Below are positions 1 to 9,196 of a stretch of 64,000 nt of DNA, piece after piece (position 1 is the first letter of the stretch; the number at the start of each line of letters is the position of its first letter). The stretch spans positions 163,056,760 through 163,120,759 of the forward strand of contig BTPG01000003.1 in assembly GCA_036245525.1 (NCBI GenBank), in the 5' to 3' direction. The translations under genes were made by a program, and so were the position numbers. The notes under the pieces are model-generated. The model worked only from the letters and a program-made list of their open reading frames with translations, searched no databases and had not been told where the DNA came from. This DNA is from Semisulcospira habei (lineage: Eukaryota; Mollusca; Gastropoda; Semisulcospiridae).

Positions 1-83
1 GCTAGATAGCAATCACATGAAGAGGATGAATTAACCATGACAGTTGGAGAAAGTGCCTGATCAGCATTGCATTTCTAATTACA

Positions 84-164
84 TTAACCCTTTGGGTGTT
101 GGTAGCGCTTTTTGTTGTGATGATTCCTGCATGACAAACGGTGCTGCTAACAGCCAAAGGATTA
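84..164. repeat. P1 palindromic short repeat
   Basis: An 80-bp imperfect palindrome opens with TTAACCCTTTGGGTGTTGGTAG and closes with its approximate complement ending CAAAGGATTA. Related copies lie at 1417-1505, 2971-3020 and 13207-13297. The centre of the family is ATGATTCCTGCAGGAATCAT, which is damaged here. It is probably a non-autonomous hairpin element. Confidence 0.6.
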
Positions 165-231
165 CATTTTAAACAATAGGCGTATGAAAATACAAGCATT
201 TTCAGATACTGAAAAATAAACAAAAACCATT

Positions 232-420
232 ATAGCATAGAAGTGTAGTGTTTGTATACTATCATTTCTAGACAGACCGAGCGGCTGACACTTCTGTAAC
301 TGATCCACAATCACTGAGCGCGGAATGTGCGAGGTGACTATGGATCAAACAGTTGCAGAAGTGTCAGTCACGAGGTCTGTCTAGAAATGATAGTATATGA
401 ATACTCCACTTCTATGTTTA
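232..420. repeat. MITE-like inverted repeat, about 190 bp
   Basis: Two arms of about 80 bp face each other around a short GC-richer centre. Both arms carry TATACTATCATTTCTAGACAG-type sequence and the block around TGACACTTCTG. The tips read CATAGAAGTG and CACTTCTATG. No coding sequence lies inside. A fold-back DNA element is the simplest reading; I could not define a clean target-site duplication. Confidence 0.65.
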
Positions 421-1164
421 ATAGCGATGTAGGTCGAATCCATCATTTGAACAGGAACGACATATTTATTTTTCGTAAATAGTACACAATAACTCCAACT
501 CAACAGTTGAACCAACAAATAAAATTTGTAAAAAAATGTCCATTTTGCACAACAAAAATAAGATGCAGTTTAACTTGCAACATATGAAACAACAAAGTGT
601 ACTATTTTGAACTCTGTATAGAACTGAAATCTACATTACAATGCAAATGTGAAGTTGTTTCCCTTATTACTAACATTCTTGCATTTTTGTGGTATTTCTC
701 GCATTCTTGTGGTATTTTGGCATGCACTTACATACTCTGCGTGATCTAAACTTCTTATTTCAAAATAAATAATGCGAAAATGAACATATTTTCAGATTGT
801 GCATGGCCTTTCTGCGTGTAGGAAGTAAGCTTTCGCCATTCAAATGTGGAATATGTGGGTTTTGTTTCGAACAATCAAACGCTATAGTTTGCGGACTGGC
901 TACAGGTACACCATAATATCCCAGACACCTTAGCGCGGTAAGACTATCACATGTAGTGTGGTGATGCTATCTATGTAAAAGTGGTCTTGAAAGGTTCTGT
1001 AATGCTCTTGAAGTTTTTATGATAATATTCCAAATGCAGTGAACATCTGTTTCAACAAAATGCCCAACTGCCAGCACTTTCTGAGTTGGTTTGCAGGAGT
1101 CTCACTTCAATATACATGCCATAAATAAGTGAAGATGAAAGTTTATATTGTTTCCATTTTGCAG
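421..1164. other. Non-coding, AT-rich; probable RBM17 intron
   Basis: I see no exon, RNA gene or recognisable repeat here. It ends in the acceptor TTTTGCAG that introduces the first RBM17 exon in the window. Confidence 0.5.
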
Positions 1165-1268
1165 GCGACGTCACAAAGGTGACAGAGATAGTGGGAAGGA
1201 GATGGACACCATGAAGCGAAGGAAAGAGGAGGAAGAGGAGGAGGAGATTGACAGAGGAAGTGGAAGAG
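1165..1268 (+). CDS. RBM17: RBM17/SPF45 exon: charged linker
   Basis: This is the first exon of splicing factor 45 visible in the window. It encodes an Arg/Lys/Glu-rich, probably disordered stretch (RRRHKGDRD, then seven consecutive Glu residues, then IDRGSGR), like the charged region upstream of GGAAIAPP in the family. It begins after TTTTGCAG and ends at GTAGGA in phase 1. Joining to the next exon regenerates a Gly codon. SPF45 is a nuclear protein that works in 3' splice-site choice. The N-terminal exons lie upstream of the window. Identity rests on the later exons and exact phase agreement. Confidence 0.75.
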
Positions 1269-1416
1269 GTAGGATAACAGAAGATGAATCTACCTCGATA
1301 GTAGTTCAAGAGTGGTGTCAGAATAGCTTGGATGGTCGATCCATCTCACAAACTGTAATGTCTTTAAAAGACAATTTCAGTCTTTGAGTTAGAGTTCAAT
1401 GTGTTAAGTACCAGGA

Positions 1417-1505
1417 TTAACTCTTTGGCTGTCAGTAGTGCCTTTTGTTTCAATGATTCCTGCAGGAATCATGAAATAAAAGTGCTAACAGCATCAAAAG
1501 GGTTA
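1417..1505. repeat. P1 palindromic short repeat
   Basis: An 89-bp fold-back with an intact centre TGATTCCTGCAGGAATCATG, TTAACTCTTTGGCTGTCAG on the left and AAAAGGGTTAA on the right. It sits in an RBM17 intron. Confidence 0.65.
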
Positions 1506-1614
1506 AATGATTGTTTACCACTCTAAACTTTCAGCCAGATCTGCAAAAGCGGTGTTATTGTTTCCTGATTGATACAACAGAGCCTGGTTTGATCGACCAC
1601 CCTTATTAGAGATC

Positions 1615-1855
1615 AGAGGACACTTTTGGGCTCATGTGTGGCACTACTTACAAAGGTCAAGGGTCATGGGAGGGTGACAGAAGTGAAAAATGTGTAAATT
1701 TTGGGAATAAATTGACTTCACAGGTACAAAAGCCGACCCTTTAGCATCTGCTTTTTTCAGTAGCCTGTTGGAAAGGTCAAGGTCACAAAGGTCATACTGA
1801 TTATGTGGATCGGTCTTGCACGTGAGCCTACAGGGCTTTGCCATTCTTGTTTACC
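1615..1855 (+). repeat. 3' part of pearl/HINE-like repeat
   Basis: The segment carries the family's terminal module: AAAGGTCAAGGGTCATG, a GTGAAAAATG block, and the end CACGTGAGCCTACAGGGCTTTGCCATTCTTG. The same end occurs at 8630-8670 and 24636-24668. Head and core units are missing, so this is a truncated copy. Confidence 0.6.
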
Positions 1856-2016
1856 CTTGAAGGTTTCTTTTTAGAGAACAACTGTTTTTTAAGACTGCTT
1901 TTTGTGTTGCTCAAAACAGGTTTTACTGTTCAAGTGTATTTATAGCATTAAGTGTTATGTATTTCTCTTTCCTAAACATGGTTATTCAATGAACATTTAT
2001 ATGTTTTCTTCAGCAG

Positions 2017-2070
2017 GTGGAGCAGCCATCGCGCCACCTCCGTCATTGATGGAAGATACAGATATGAAAC
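2017..2070 (+). CDS. RBM17: RBM17/SPF45 exon: GGAAIAPP motif
   Basis: A 54-nt exon runs from CTTCAGCAG to the donor GTAAGT. It starts in phase 1 and ends in phase 1. It encodes GGAAIAPPPSLMEDTDMK, and GGAAIAPP is a conserved signature of RBM17 between the charged linker and the G-patch. The exact phase match to the exon ending at 1268 supports a real splice. Confidence 0.85.
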
Positions 2071-2393
2071 GTAAGTTCTTGCTTGTGTTTGAAATGTGCA
2101 CAGGATGTCAGTGTCAGTATATCACTGTGTCTGTAGGCACTTATGTCACTTATTACGTGTGTTACCATGTTTGTGTAGATGACTGCATTCAGTTATTGTG
2201 CAAGAAGGAAACATCATCTCAAGAATCTTGGTGCCACCTGTTTATATTACAGGTAACCTGTATGTGTGTTTAGCCAATGATACTGTGAACAGTACTCGTG
2301 TGTCACAGTTGTCAGGCTGATTCAGCGTTTTGAAAATCCCAGAAAGCTGAATTTCAGCTTTTTGGTACAGTCAGAACAGCCCTTCAGCCAGCT

Positions 2394-2468
2394 TGTTTCA
2401 TCTGCAAGAGGCATAAATTCTCATGAGCTTCTGCATGTGCAGGGGCTCATGAGAATTTATGTCCCTTG
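2394..2468. repeat. P3 hairpin repeat
   Basis: A near-perfect fold-back in an RBM17 intron. GCATAAATTCTCATGAGC on the left faces GCTCATGAGAATTTATG on the right, flanking a CTGCATGTGCAG centre. Sister copies lie at 3338-3420, 4420-4492 and 5350-5432. Confidence 0.65.
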
Positions 2469-2652
2469 CTGGCCATGAGTCATAGGGTATAGTTTGTTCA
2501 TGGTCATTTCAGTTTTTCTCTCTGTCACCCATGCTTACTGGTGGCTGCATGCACAAGGAGGTTAAAATCATCCTTTCCACTTTTCAGTACAAATTGTATA
2601 ATACATGTTGGCTGTTTTACTTATTGACATGTTTATTTACCTTATTTTGCAG

Positions 2653-2683
2653 CTGTGGAAAAACCAGAAGGAATGAATGCGCT
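2653..2683 (+). CDS. RBM17: RBM17/SPF45 microexon
   Basis: A 31-nt exon lies between TTATTTTGCAG and GTAAGT. With the C carried from 2070 it encodes PVEKPEGMNA and two bases of a Leu codon. Phase enters at 1 and leaves at 2, and both neighbours fit. The residues are not strongly conserved in the family, so support comes from the splice sites and phase. Confidence 0.65.
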
Positions 2684-2970
2684 GTAAGTTGTAAAATGTT
2701 TTTATATATTTAAGCTGGTCTTTGATTTTAGACCTTATGGCAATAGTCCATTTGGTCCAAAATCACAGACCAGCAGACATATTGTGTTAGACTACAAAAT
2801 CTGGATGTATGGCACAAATGTTGTTTCAAGTTTGTGCATGAAAATAGTGTCAGGTGTACTGAACACTTATTGAGAAGTATACTATTTAATCAAGTGCTCT
2901 GATGTTTCCAAACCATGATTCAACAGTGGTTGGTTTTTCTCAAGTGAGGGTGTATTTTTGGTGGCACTTT

Positions 2971-3020
2971 AAACCCTGCAGGAATCATGACAAAACCGCT
3001 ACGGACAGCCAAAGGGTTGA
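2971..3020. repeat. P1 repeat, half copy
   Basis: Only the right half of the palindrome remains: AACCCTGCAGGAATCATGAC through CCAAAGGGTTGA. Confidence 0.5.
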
Positions 3021-3235
3021 TAATGACTGACTGATGAGTCTGTGCATATTTGTGCTGGTTTGCGGTTTAGACATTGCCGCCTACAACTGTGAGGTCCAAA
3101 ATCATAGACCAGTGCATACATGCAACTTTTTTTGCCAAGAATATTTTTTCACACATTGATGATTTGATCTCCAACATCAAAATTCCCAAATATAAATTCA
3201 TCATGTGAAGACTTTATACAAGTTCTAGATTCAGG

Positions 3236-3310
3236 GTAACCATGCTAGTTCAAAGATGGTGCCAGAACAGCTTGGCACTGAGGAGCGCCAAACTAGCATG
3301 GTCAACTTAA
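3236..3310. repeat. P2 palindromic repeat
   Basis: The copy contains CATGCTAGTTCAAAGATGG and GGTGCCAGAACAGCTTGGC on the left and CGCCAAACTAGCATGG on the right. P2 copies occur many times in the window, including both flanks of the Polinton. Confidence 0.55.
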
Positions 3311-3337
3311 CCCCTACTTTGCTGAGAGAAAGTAACA

Positions 3338-3420
3338 CAAACCAACTGCAAGAGACATAGATCCTCATGAGCCCCCTGCAGTTGTAGGCTTATCAGGGTT
3401 TATGCCTCATGCTGACGATA
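3338..3420. repeat. P3 hairpin repeat
   Basis: A diverged copy: CTGCAAGAGACATAGATCC, TCATGAGCCCCCTGCAG, then the complementary arm through TTATGCCTCATGCTG. Confidence 0.5.
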
Positions 3421-3519
3421 CTTTGTATCAGCCTTCTTTCGACGGCTGGGGCTTTTTGGGGTTTAATGAAAACAAATTTGAGAAGCACTTTCTGAGTCCA
3501 CTGGCAGTGAAAGGTTGAA

Positions 3520-3612
3520 TGGCAAGCTATTCTGGTACCACCCTTTAACTAGCATGGTCGACTTAAGTGGCAAGATATTTTGGCACCACCCTTGAGCTAG
3601 CATGGTCAGTTC
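3520..3612. repeat. P2 half copies in tandem
   Basis: Two right-arm fragments of P2 follow each other, each with GGCA(A/C)...ATT(C/T)TGG(T/C)ACCACCCTT...CTAGCATGGTC. They end about 50 bp before the G-patch exon. Confidence 0.5.
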
Positions 3613-3663
3613 ACCCTCTGTCGTAGTGTATCAAGGCTAAATTGGATACAATTGACATTCCAG

Positions 3664-3815
3664 GAATTCTGTAGCCACAAAAATCATGGCCAAGTATGGT
3701 TACCGTGAAGGTCAAGGCCTCGGGAAAAGTGAGCAGGGAATGAGCACCGCTCTTTATGTGGAGAAAACTAGCAAGCGAGGCGGCAAGATTATCCACGAAA
3801 AAGACATTCCTAAAG
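3664..3815 (+). CDS. RBM17: RBM17/SPF45 exon: G-patch domain
   Basis: A 152-nt exon follows the acceptor ACATTCCAG and ends at GTATGA. It encodes the G-patch: KIMAKYGYREGQGLGKSEQG, then MSTALYVEKTSKRGGKII. The conserved glycines of the YGYREGQGLG core are present. G-patches bind and activate DEAH helicases, and SPF45 uses it during spliceosome assembly. The exon enters in phase 2 and leaves in phase 1, matching both neighbours. This is the strongest evidence for the gene's identity. Confidence 0.93.
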
Positions 3816-4247
3816 GTATGAACGATATATATGTCCCTTGTAATCGTTTGCATTGGCATTATTTGGACTTAATTTTAGATGATCATTGAAGGGATCCTAA
3901 AGGTAGGAGTGATGGTTGTCTTCACTTTGCTAGCATAGTTTGCATTGTTTGGGCTGGAGTTTTACATTCTGCTGGTATGTGAAGTTTACTTTAAAAAATA
4001 ATGGAAAATGTTTGATAAATGGGGAATGGTGGTTATGGTCCATAGACCTTTTCAAACGCAGAGATACTATCTTGAACAAAGTGAACGAAACATTCAGCTT
4101 GAAACCCATCATCCTGCGATGGTAAATTTGCAGATAATTTCACGGTCAAGGTTGCTGTGGCTAAGATGTTTTATCCTGCATACATTTCTTTGTATTTTCA
4201 TTACTTCTTTGAGCAATCATGATGCTTATATTCCTTTCTGTCAACAG

Positions 4248-4315
4248 ATGCACCAAAAGAATCTATTTCCAACACAAACCTTATGAAGAATCCTTCAAAG
4301 GTGGTTCTCTTGACG
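4248..4315 (+). CDS. RBM17: RBM17/SPF45 exon: linker and first RRM strand
   Basis: A 68-nt exon lies between CTGTCAACAG and GTAAGT and ends in phase 0. It encodes DAPKESISNTNLMKNPSKVV and then LLT. The PSKVVLL run is the first beta-strand of the C-terminal RRM (a UHM-type domain) of SPF45. Confidence 0.85.
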
Positions 4316-4419
4316 GTAAGTAGTGTGCTGTGAAATTGAGGTTATCCCTAACTTAGAAGTACATGTAGGTCAAACATTGCATGGACTTCAAGCTTTCCAT
4401 GGATTCGGCCAGCCAGCTT

Positions 4420-4492
4420 CATCTGCGAGAGGCATATTCTTATTAGCCCCTGCAGACGCAGGGGCTAATGAGAATGCGTGCTGCTTGCTTGC
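4420..4492. repeat. P3 hairpin repeat
   Basis: A fold-back with the arms CTTATTAGCCCCTGCAGACG and CGCAGGGGCTAATGAGAATG, in an RBM17 intron. Confidence 0.6.
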
Positions 4493-4723
4493 AAGTACTA
4501 TGAGGATGCATGCTGCAGTGTACTATAAAGGTGGCAACCAACCGTCTTTCTTTACTGTAAATTGTCTGCCCTTGCTATAAAGGAGCTCAACCTACTGTCT
4601 CTGATCTGATTCTTACCGTCTCAGATCTTACTGTTAACCCATTACATCCCGAGGCTGATTTTTGTGTGTGGTAAATTTGCTTATTGTCTTATGAAGGCTA
4701 CATTCCAGATCAGGAGATAGATC

Positions 4724-4802
4724 AACCATTTTAGTTCAAGGGTGGTGCCAGAATAGGTTGGCACCTCACTATTCTGGCACCACCCTTGAACTATTATAAT
4801 CA
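4724..4802. repeat. P2 palindromic repeat
   Basis: The arm TAGTTCAAGGGTGGTGCCAG and its complement CTGGCACCACCCTTGAACTA enclose a short centre. The self-complementarity is almost perfect. Confidence 0.65.
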
Positions 4803-5057
4803 AATGTATTTCTTGCAGCAGCGTATCAGGATGAAAGGGTTAATATAAGACAAATTGTGACAGTCTTTGAATTTTGAAGACCATGAAGATAAAATAGCCA
4901 TGAGTGTCTGCCACCTGGACGACATTGGGTGAAATCAGAACAGAATGCACTCATTTGCAGGGTGACACAGTGCGATGTTCTTGATATAGGTGGCAGTGGG
5001 CTATAGTCATTAACCCTTATCATTCAGAATACACCAGTGTGTGCAATAATTTGACTT

Positions 5058-5130
5058 AAATAGTTCAAGGGTAGTGCCAGAATGGCTTTGCTCCTCTAGG
5101 CGCCAAGCTATTCTGGCACCACCCATGAAC
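5058..5130. repeat. P2 palindromic repeat
   Basis: Left arm TAGTTCAAGGGTAGTGCCAG, right arm CTGGCACCACCCATGAACTA, with GGCGCCAAGC near the centre. Confidence 0.6.
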
Positions 5131-5349
5131 TAAAGCCATTGGTCTATATCCTTATCTGTAAGTACTGTAAGGTAGCTTGCATATGCAGTGTACGAATTTG
5201 GAGCTTTTAGCCTCAGTATGATATGGGTTAAGGAATGATAACATGGCAACCAAAGACTTGTCTGCACTGTAGCTGATTCCATCCCATATTTGTACTTGCC
5301 TGTGTTACATGTATTAAACCCTTCAATGCTGACAAAAAGTGAAGAAGAT

Positions 5350-5432
5350 TCAACTGCAGGTTTCATAGATCCTCATGAGCCCCACACATTTATGGGGGCT
5401 AGTGAGGATCTATGCCTCTTGCTGAAACTGTC
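5350..5432. repeat. P3 hairpin repeat
   Basis: Fold-back arms CATAGATCCTCATGAGCCCC and GGGGCTAGTGAGGATCTATG with CTTGCTG at the edge. Confidence 0.6.
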
Positions 5433-5469
5433 TTGTTATTCCCGCCCTTTGGGCACATGAGACTATGGC

Positions 5470-5590
5470 ATTGAATTAGCCCATTTAGCACCAACACACT
5501 ATAGCAGGAAATGGGTCGACCATGATAATTAAAAGGTAATCAGGCACTACCCTTGAATTATCGTGGTTGATCCGTCTCCTGCAAGTTGTA
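5470..5590. repeat. P2 palindromic repeat
   Basis: The longer P2 form, including the outer motif ACTATAGCAGGAAATGGGTC, then GACCATGATAATT and the complementary right side ending in GATCCGTCTCCTGC. Confidence 0.55.
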
Positions 5591-5761
5591 CAGTCATTAA
5601 ATGACATCTCCAAAATGTGGAAAATGTGACCGTGGGGTTAAAATAAATGAGTGAATGAAGATTTCAGACATAATCTGCATCGCCTGGTAGTGAAGGGGTT
5701 AAGGGGGTGACCTGTACATGTGAAATTTCATGTTCATACAAACTGATTTCACACCTGGGAT

Positions 5762-5871
5762 CAGTTGCATGAGCGCGCTTAGTCCTGCACCCGCCACTAA
5801 GCAATGTGCGCCGCTATAGCGGAGCACCTTGCTTAGTGGCGGGTGCAGGACTAAGCGCGCTCATGCAACTG
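5762..5871. repeat. 110-bp hairpin with perfect 43-bp arms, next to an RBM17 acceptor
   Basis: The arms at 5762-5804 and 5829-5871 are perfectly complementary over 43 bp (left arm begins CAGTTGCATGAGCGCGCTTA). The 24-nt centre contains the further palindrome CCGCTATAGCGG. It ends 29 nt before the next RBM17 exon, over or beside the likely branch-point region. It is GC-rich in an AT-rich intron, and perfect arms suggest recent arrival or ongoing correction. Confidence 0.9.
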
Positions 5872-5900
5872 GCCCCTGTTCTATCTTTTTTTGTGCACAG

Positions 5901-5999
5901 AACATGGTGGGGCCGGGAGAGGTGGATGAAGAGCTGGAGCCAGAGACGGCGGAAGAATGTACAAAGTATGGCAAGGTCCTCAAGGTCGTTATCTTTGAG
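5901..5999 (+). CDS. RBM17: RBM17/SPF45 exon: RRM core
   Basis: An exon of exactly 33 codons lies between TTGTGCACAG and GTGAGT, phase 0 at both ends. It encodes NMVGPGEVDEELEPETAEEC followed by TKYGKVLKVVIFE. NMVG-GEVDE-L--ET-EEC-KYGKV is the hallmark of the RBM17 UHM/RRM domain. Confidence 0.93.
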
Positions 6000-6100
6000 G
6001 TGAGTGTGCATTGTATGATTTGTATGCTTTTCATGAAGCTGGACCTTATTACCCTAAGGTTCAAAATCACAGACTGGTAAATTTCGTTTTCTTCTTCCAG

Positions 6101-6141
6101 CTCCAAAACATGATAAATTTTATCAAGATGGTGAAAAAGAG
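6101..6141 (+). other. Candidate 41-nt cassette (poison) exon in RBM17
   Basis: A segment in the intron after 5999 has a good pyrimidine tract and acceptor (TTTTCTTCTTCCAG) and a perfect donor (GAG/GTGAGT). It is 41 nt long, so inclusion shifts frame. Read in the incoming phase, it leads to a TAG stop within the next exon. It is not needed for the conserved protein. Use in vivo is unproven. Confidence 0.35.
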
Positions 6142-6202
6142 GTGAGTATGCTTTTAATGGTCTGAACTCTGGTCTGTGATTTTGGACCTCTTACAGCCTA
6201 AG

Positions 6203-6335
6203 GCCTTAACCCATTTAGCCTCAACACACTACAGCAAGAGATGGATCGACAATGGTAATTCAAGGCTCCAAGCTAATCTGACACTACCCTTGAATAATCA
6301 TAGTAGATCCATCTCCAGCAATTGGTGCAGTCATT
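6203..6335. repeat. P2 palindromic repeat
   Basis: Long P2 form: AACCCATTTAGCC, CACACTACAGCAAGAGATGG, GGTAATTCAAGG, then the complementary ACTACCCTTGAATAATCA and AGATCCATCTCCAGC. Confidence 0.55.
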
Positions 6336-6554
6336 AGGTGGCACTTCCAAAAATGGCTTTGGGATTAAAGGGGTATTTGACCAAACCTGCAGACCAGTGC
6401 AAATTTTTGGCTCACATGCTAAGCAAAAGTGAGTCTGTGTTCAAGGCCAGTGGTCATCTGTTTGTGGTAAACTTTAAATTTGGATCTTTCTCGGAGACTA
6501 TGCAAGTCACATCTTCAAACTTGGCCCAGGGATATTTTGTAGCAAGACCTTTCT

Positions 6555-7399
6555 AAGATCTACGGCGATGTCTCCGACCCAGCGGGGAGCGACAAACTAC
6601 AGCATGACCTTAAGGTAGCAGAAAGATGGTCAGAGAGGTGGCTGATGCAGTATAACGTGGACAAGTGCAAGACTCTGCATGCAGGCCGTAAAAACACTTG
6701 TCAGGTTTACACGCTGGGAGGACAAGAACTTGGAGCAGTGGAGGAAGAAAGGGACCTAGGCGTCATCATGCACAGGTCACTGTCGGTCAGTCGCCAGTGC
6801 TGCGTGGCAGCAAAACGAGCCAACAGAGCAGTGGGGCAGATCATGCGAACAGTTACAGCCAGAACTAGAGAAGTTATTGTCCCACTCTACAAAACAATTG
6901 TACGATCACATTTAGAGTATTGTATCCAAGCATGGCGACCATACCTCAAAAAAGACATCGCAGAGTTGGAAAAGGTGCAGAGGAGACCTACAAGATCGAT
7001 TACAGGGATTGGTCACCTGCCGTATGAGGAGAGACTGGCCTTTTGCAATTTGCAGAAATTGGAAGAAAGGAGAGACAGGGGAGATCTCATCGAGACTTTC
7101 AAGATCATAAAGGGACTTGAAAAAGTTTCTGCTGACATATTTTTTACTTCATGCCAGTCATCATTTTACCATAGAGGTCACAGCAGCAAACTGTTCAAAG
7201 GGAGGTCCAGACTGAATCTTAGAAAAAACTTTTTTTCCCAAAGAGTTGTGAACCCATGGAATGCTCTGAAACAATCAATTGTCGAAGCTGAAACTGTCAA
7301 CCAGTTCAAGAACCGCCATGATAAAGAGACAGTTAAGGGGGTTAAAATAAGTTCTCAAACTTCCTACTCCGTCGGCCGCGCTCAGTGGCCACTCAGGTA
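6555..7399 (+). mobile_element. CR1/L2-like LINE fragment, C-terminal RT region
   Basis: An open frame runs from about 6555 to 7400. It begins KIYGDVSD and shows the RT thumb region typical of CR1/L2-group LINEs: NVDKCKTLHAGRK, EEERDLGVIM, IVRSHLEYCIQAWRPYL, EKVQRRPTRSITGI, DLIETFKIIKGLE. The RT catalytic core is missing, so the copy is 5'-truncated. It interrupts the pearl-like repeat between CCTTTCTAA and ACATACC, which are contiguous in other copies. The frame has no internal stop, which suggests a young insertion. Confidence 0.8.
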
Positions 7400-7957
7400 A
7401 AAAAACATACCAATTTGAGTGACTGCTCTTAAAGGTCAAGGTTACAGGGGATCAGGAAATAGATAAAATAGTGGGTTTTTTCTCAAACACAATGCACAAC
7501 TTCAAACCCAAACTTGGTACAAAGATGCCCGATGGTAAGACCTTTCTCTGGATACTAATTTGATTCTCCCCTCGGAAAGGTCAAGGGTCACTAGAGCTCA
7601 GGAAATGGGTCAAGAATAGCCATATTTTGACAAAAGATGTTTTTTTTCCTCCTCAAATACTATTCACAATTTCAATCCCAAACTTGGTACAGAGATACCT
7701 GATGGTAAGACCTTCCTATGCATACTAATTTGGATGACCCCTTGGAAAGGTCCAGGGTCACAAGACACCAGGAAATAGGTCGCAAATAGCCATTTTCTGA
7801 GAAAACTTGTTTTTTTCTCAAATACTACAAATACAATGTATGTACAACTTCCATCCCAAACTTTGTACAGAGATACCTGATGGTAAGACCTTCCTACACA
7901 TGCTAACTTGGATGACCTATTGAAAAGGTCAAGGGTCACAAGAGATCAGCAAATGAT

Positions 7958-8340
7958 TGATTGATTGATTGTACATTGCTTAACGTCCCGACAGCAACAA
8001 GGCTTTCTCAGGACGTGCCTGCACTGCTTGTGAAAAAAATAAACAGAATATTGAATGTATGTCGCCAGCCGGTCCAATACGTTAAATAAACCTACGATAT
8101 GGGGCCTAAATAAAGCTAAGACCATTTAGCAACACACATCCAATATCAAGAGCTACAGGCAGCGCAGACAGTAGGGAGAGTTTAAAATAGGAAAATACAG
8201 GTGAATGGACCAAGGGTAGACAGAATCACATGCCCCAGAATAGAGAGGAAAACCCATCCTGTGGGGCTGACCAGGGTGACCCTGGGAACTAAAAAGTAGT
8301 TAACCCCACCCAAGTCCCCCAGGGCAGACCCAGGTGGGGA
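7958..8340 (-). mobile_element. SINE-like element, copy 1, with 15-bp target duplication
   Basis: This is a 383-bp element in reverse orientation. Its (TGAT)n tail and GTACATTGCTTAACGTCCC lie on the left; its CCCCACC...GGGTCTGCCCTGG head lies on the right. AGATCAGCAAATGAT flanks it at 7943-7957 and 8341-8355, showing target-primed insertion. The same family occurs four more times, all inside the Polinton. I did not see convincing A and B boxes, so the promoter origin is unknown. Confidence 0.85.
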
Positions 8341-8770
8341 AGATCAGCAAATGATGTGAAAAATGTCTATTTTTGTAGAATTTTATTTTTTAACACGATT
8401 TTTGCAAAACTTTTCAACCAAGTTTGTCAGAAAGGTAGCTGATAAGACCTTTCTATGCATACTAATTTGGTTTACTACTCAAAAAGGTCAAGGGTCATGC
8501 AAGGTTGACAAAAGTGAACAATTTGTATATTTTAAGAAAACATGGATTTTGCGGGTACAAATGCCAACCCTTATGTTAGAACACTTGCATATTTCAGTGA
8601 CATGTTGGAAGGTCATTAAGTATGGGGATTGGTCATGCATATGAGCCTTGAGGTCTTTGCCATTCTTGTTATTAATGCAACTGCAAAATAAGCAGTGATA
8701 TTATGGTTGTCATCTGTACCTTTTTTCTCGAGGGTTTAGTTTTTATCATTAGTTGTACTCCATGTTTCAG

Positions 8771-8843
8771 ATGCCAAATGTTTGTGAAGAAGAAGCAGTC
8801 AGAATATTTGTAGAGTTTGAAAGAATGGAATCTGCAATAAAAG
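8771..8843 (+). CDS. RBM17: RBM17/SPF45 exon: RRM helix 2 region
   Basis: A 73-nt exon lies between CATGTTTCAG and GTAAGG. It encodes MPNVCEEEAVRIFVEFERME followed by SAIK and leaves in phase 1. EEAVRIFVEFER-ESAIKA is a signature of the SPF45 UHM domain. It joins in phase 0 to the exon ending at 5999. Confidence 0.92.
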
Positions 8844-9089
8844 GTAAGGAAGGTACCCTTCAAAAGACTAGCGACTGTGTATGAAAAGTGAATTCATTAT
8901 AAATTGTACCTTGCTGAAAAAGTTAAGAAAATTCAACAAAAATAATGAAGTCTTCAAAAGTTCGGGACTTTTAGAGCTTGTTGGAAACCTCAGCAAATGC
9001 ACTAATAATGAGAGCTTTAGAAATTTTTGTATAAAAATGCAATGGACAATAGTTATGTACAAATAGTTTTCTGACTTTTTGGTTTGCAG

Positions 9090-9196
9090 CCATTGTGGAT
9101 CTTAATGGGCGATACTTTGGTGGACGTGTGGTTCGAGGAAGCTTTTACAATCTGGACAAATTTCGGAGATTGGACTTGGTCGCGCCCGTAGATTGA
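9090..9196 (+). CDS. RBM17: RBM17/SPF45 last coding exon
   Basis: This exon starts after TGGTTTGCAG and ends with TGA at 9194-9196. It encodes AIVDLNGRYFGGRVVRGSFY followed by NLDKFRRLDLVAPVD. The NGRYFGGR-V---FYNLDKF block is the conserved C-terminus of RBM17; the arginine of RYF takes part in ULM-ligand binding in UHM domains (family knowledge). Length and phase agree with the vertebrate gene. Confidence 0.94.

Larger units (their letters stand above)
6403..8670 (+). repeat. Pearl/HINE-like composite repeat interrupted by a LINE and a SINE
   Basis: The head (GGCTCACATGCTAAGCAAAA then GTGAG) starts near 6411. The core consists of ~165-bp units marked by GGTCAAGGGTCAC, AACTTGGTACAGAGATACC, TGATGGTAAGACC and CTATGCATACTAATTTGG. 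The tail ends CTTTGCCATTCTTG near 8668. A LINE fragment interrupts the first unit and a SINE interrupts the core. Tandem core units between unique ends fit the pearl and Helentron-associated elements of molluscs; that assignment is inference. Confidence 0.6.
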
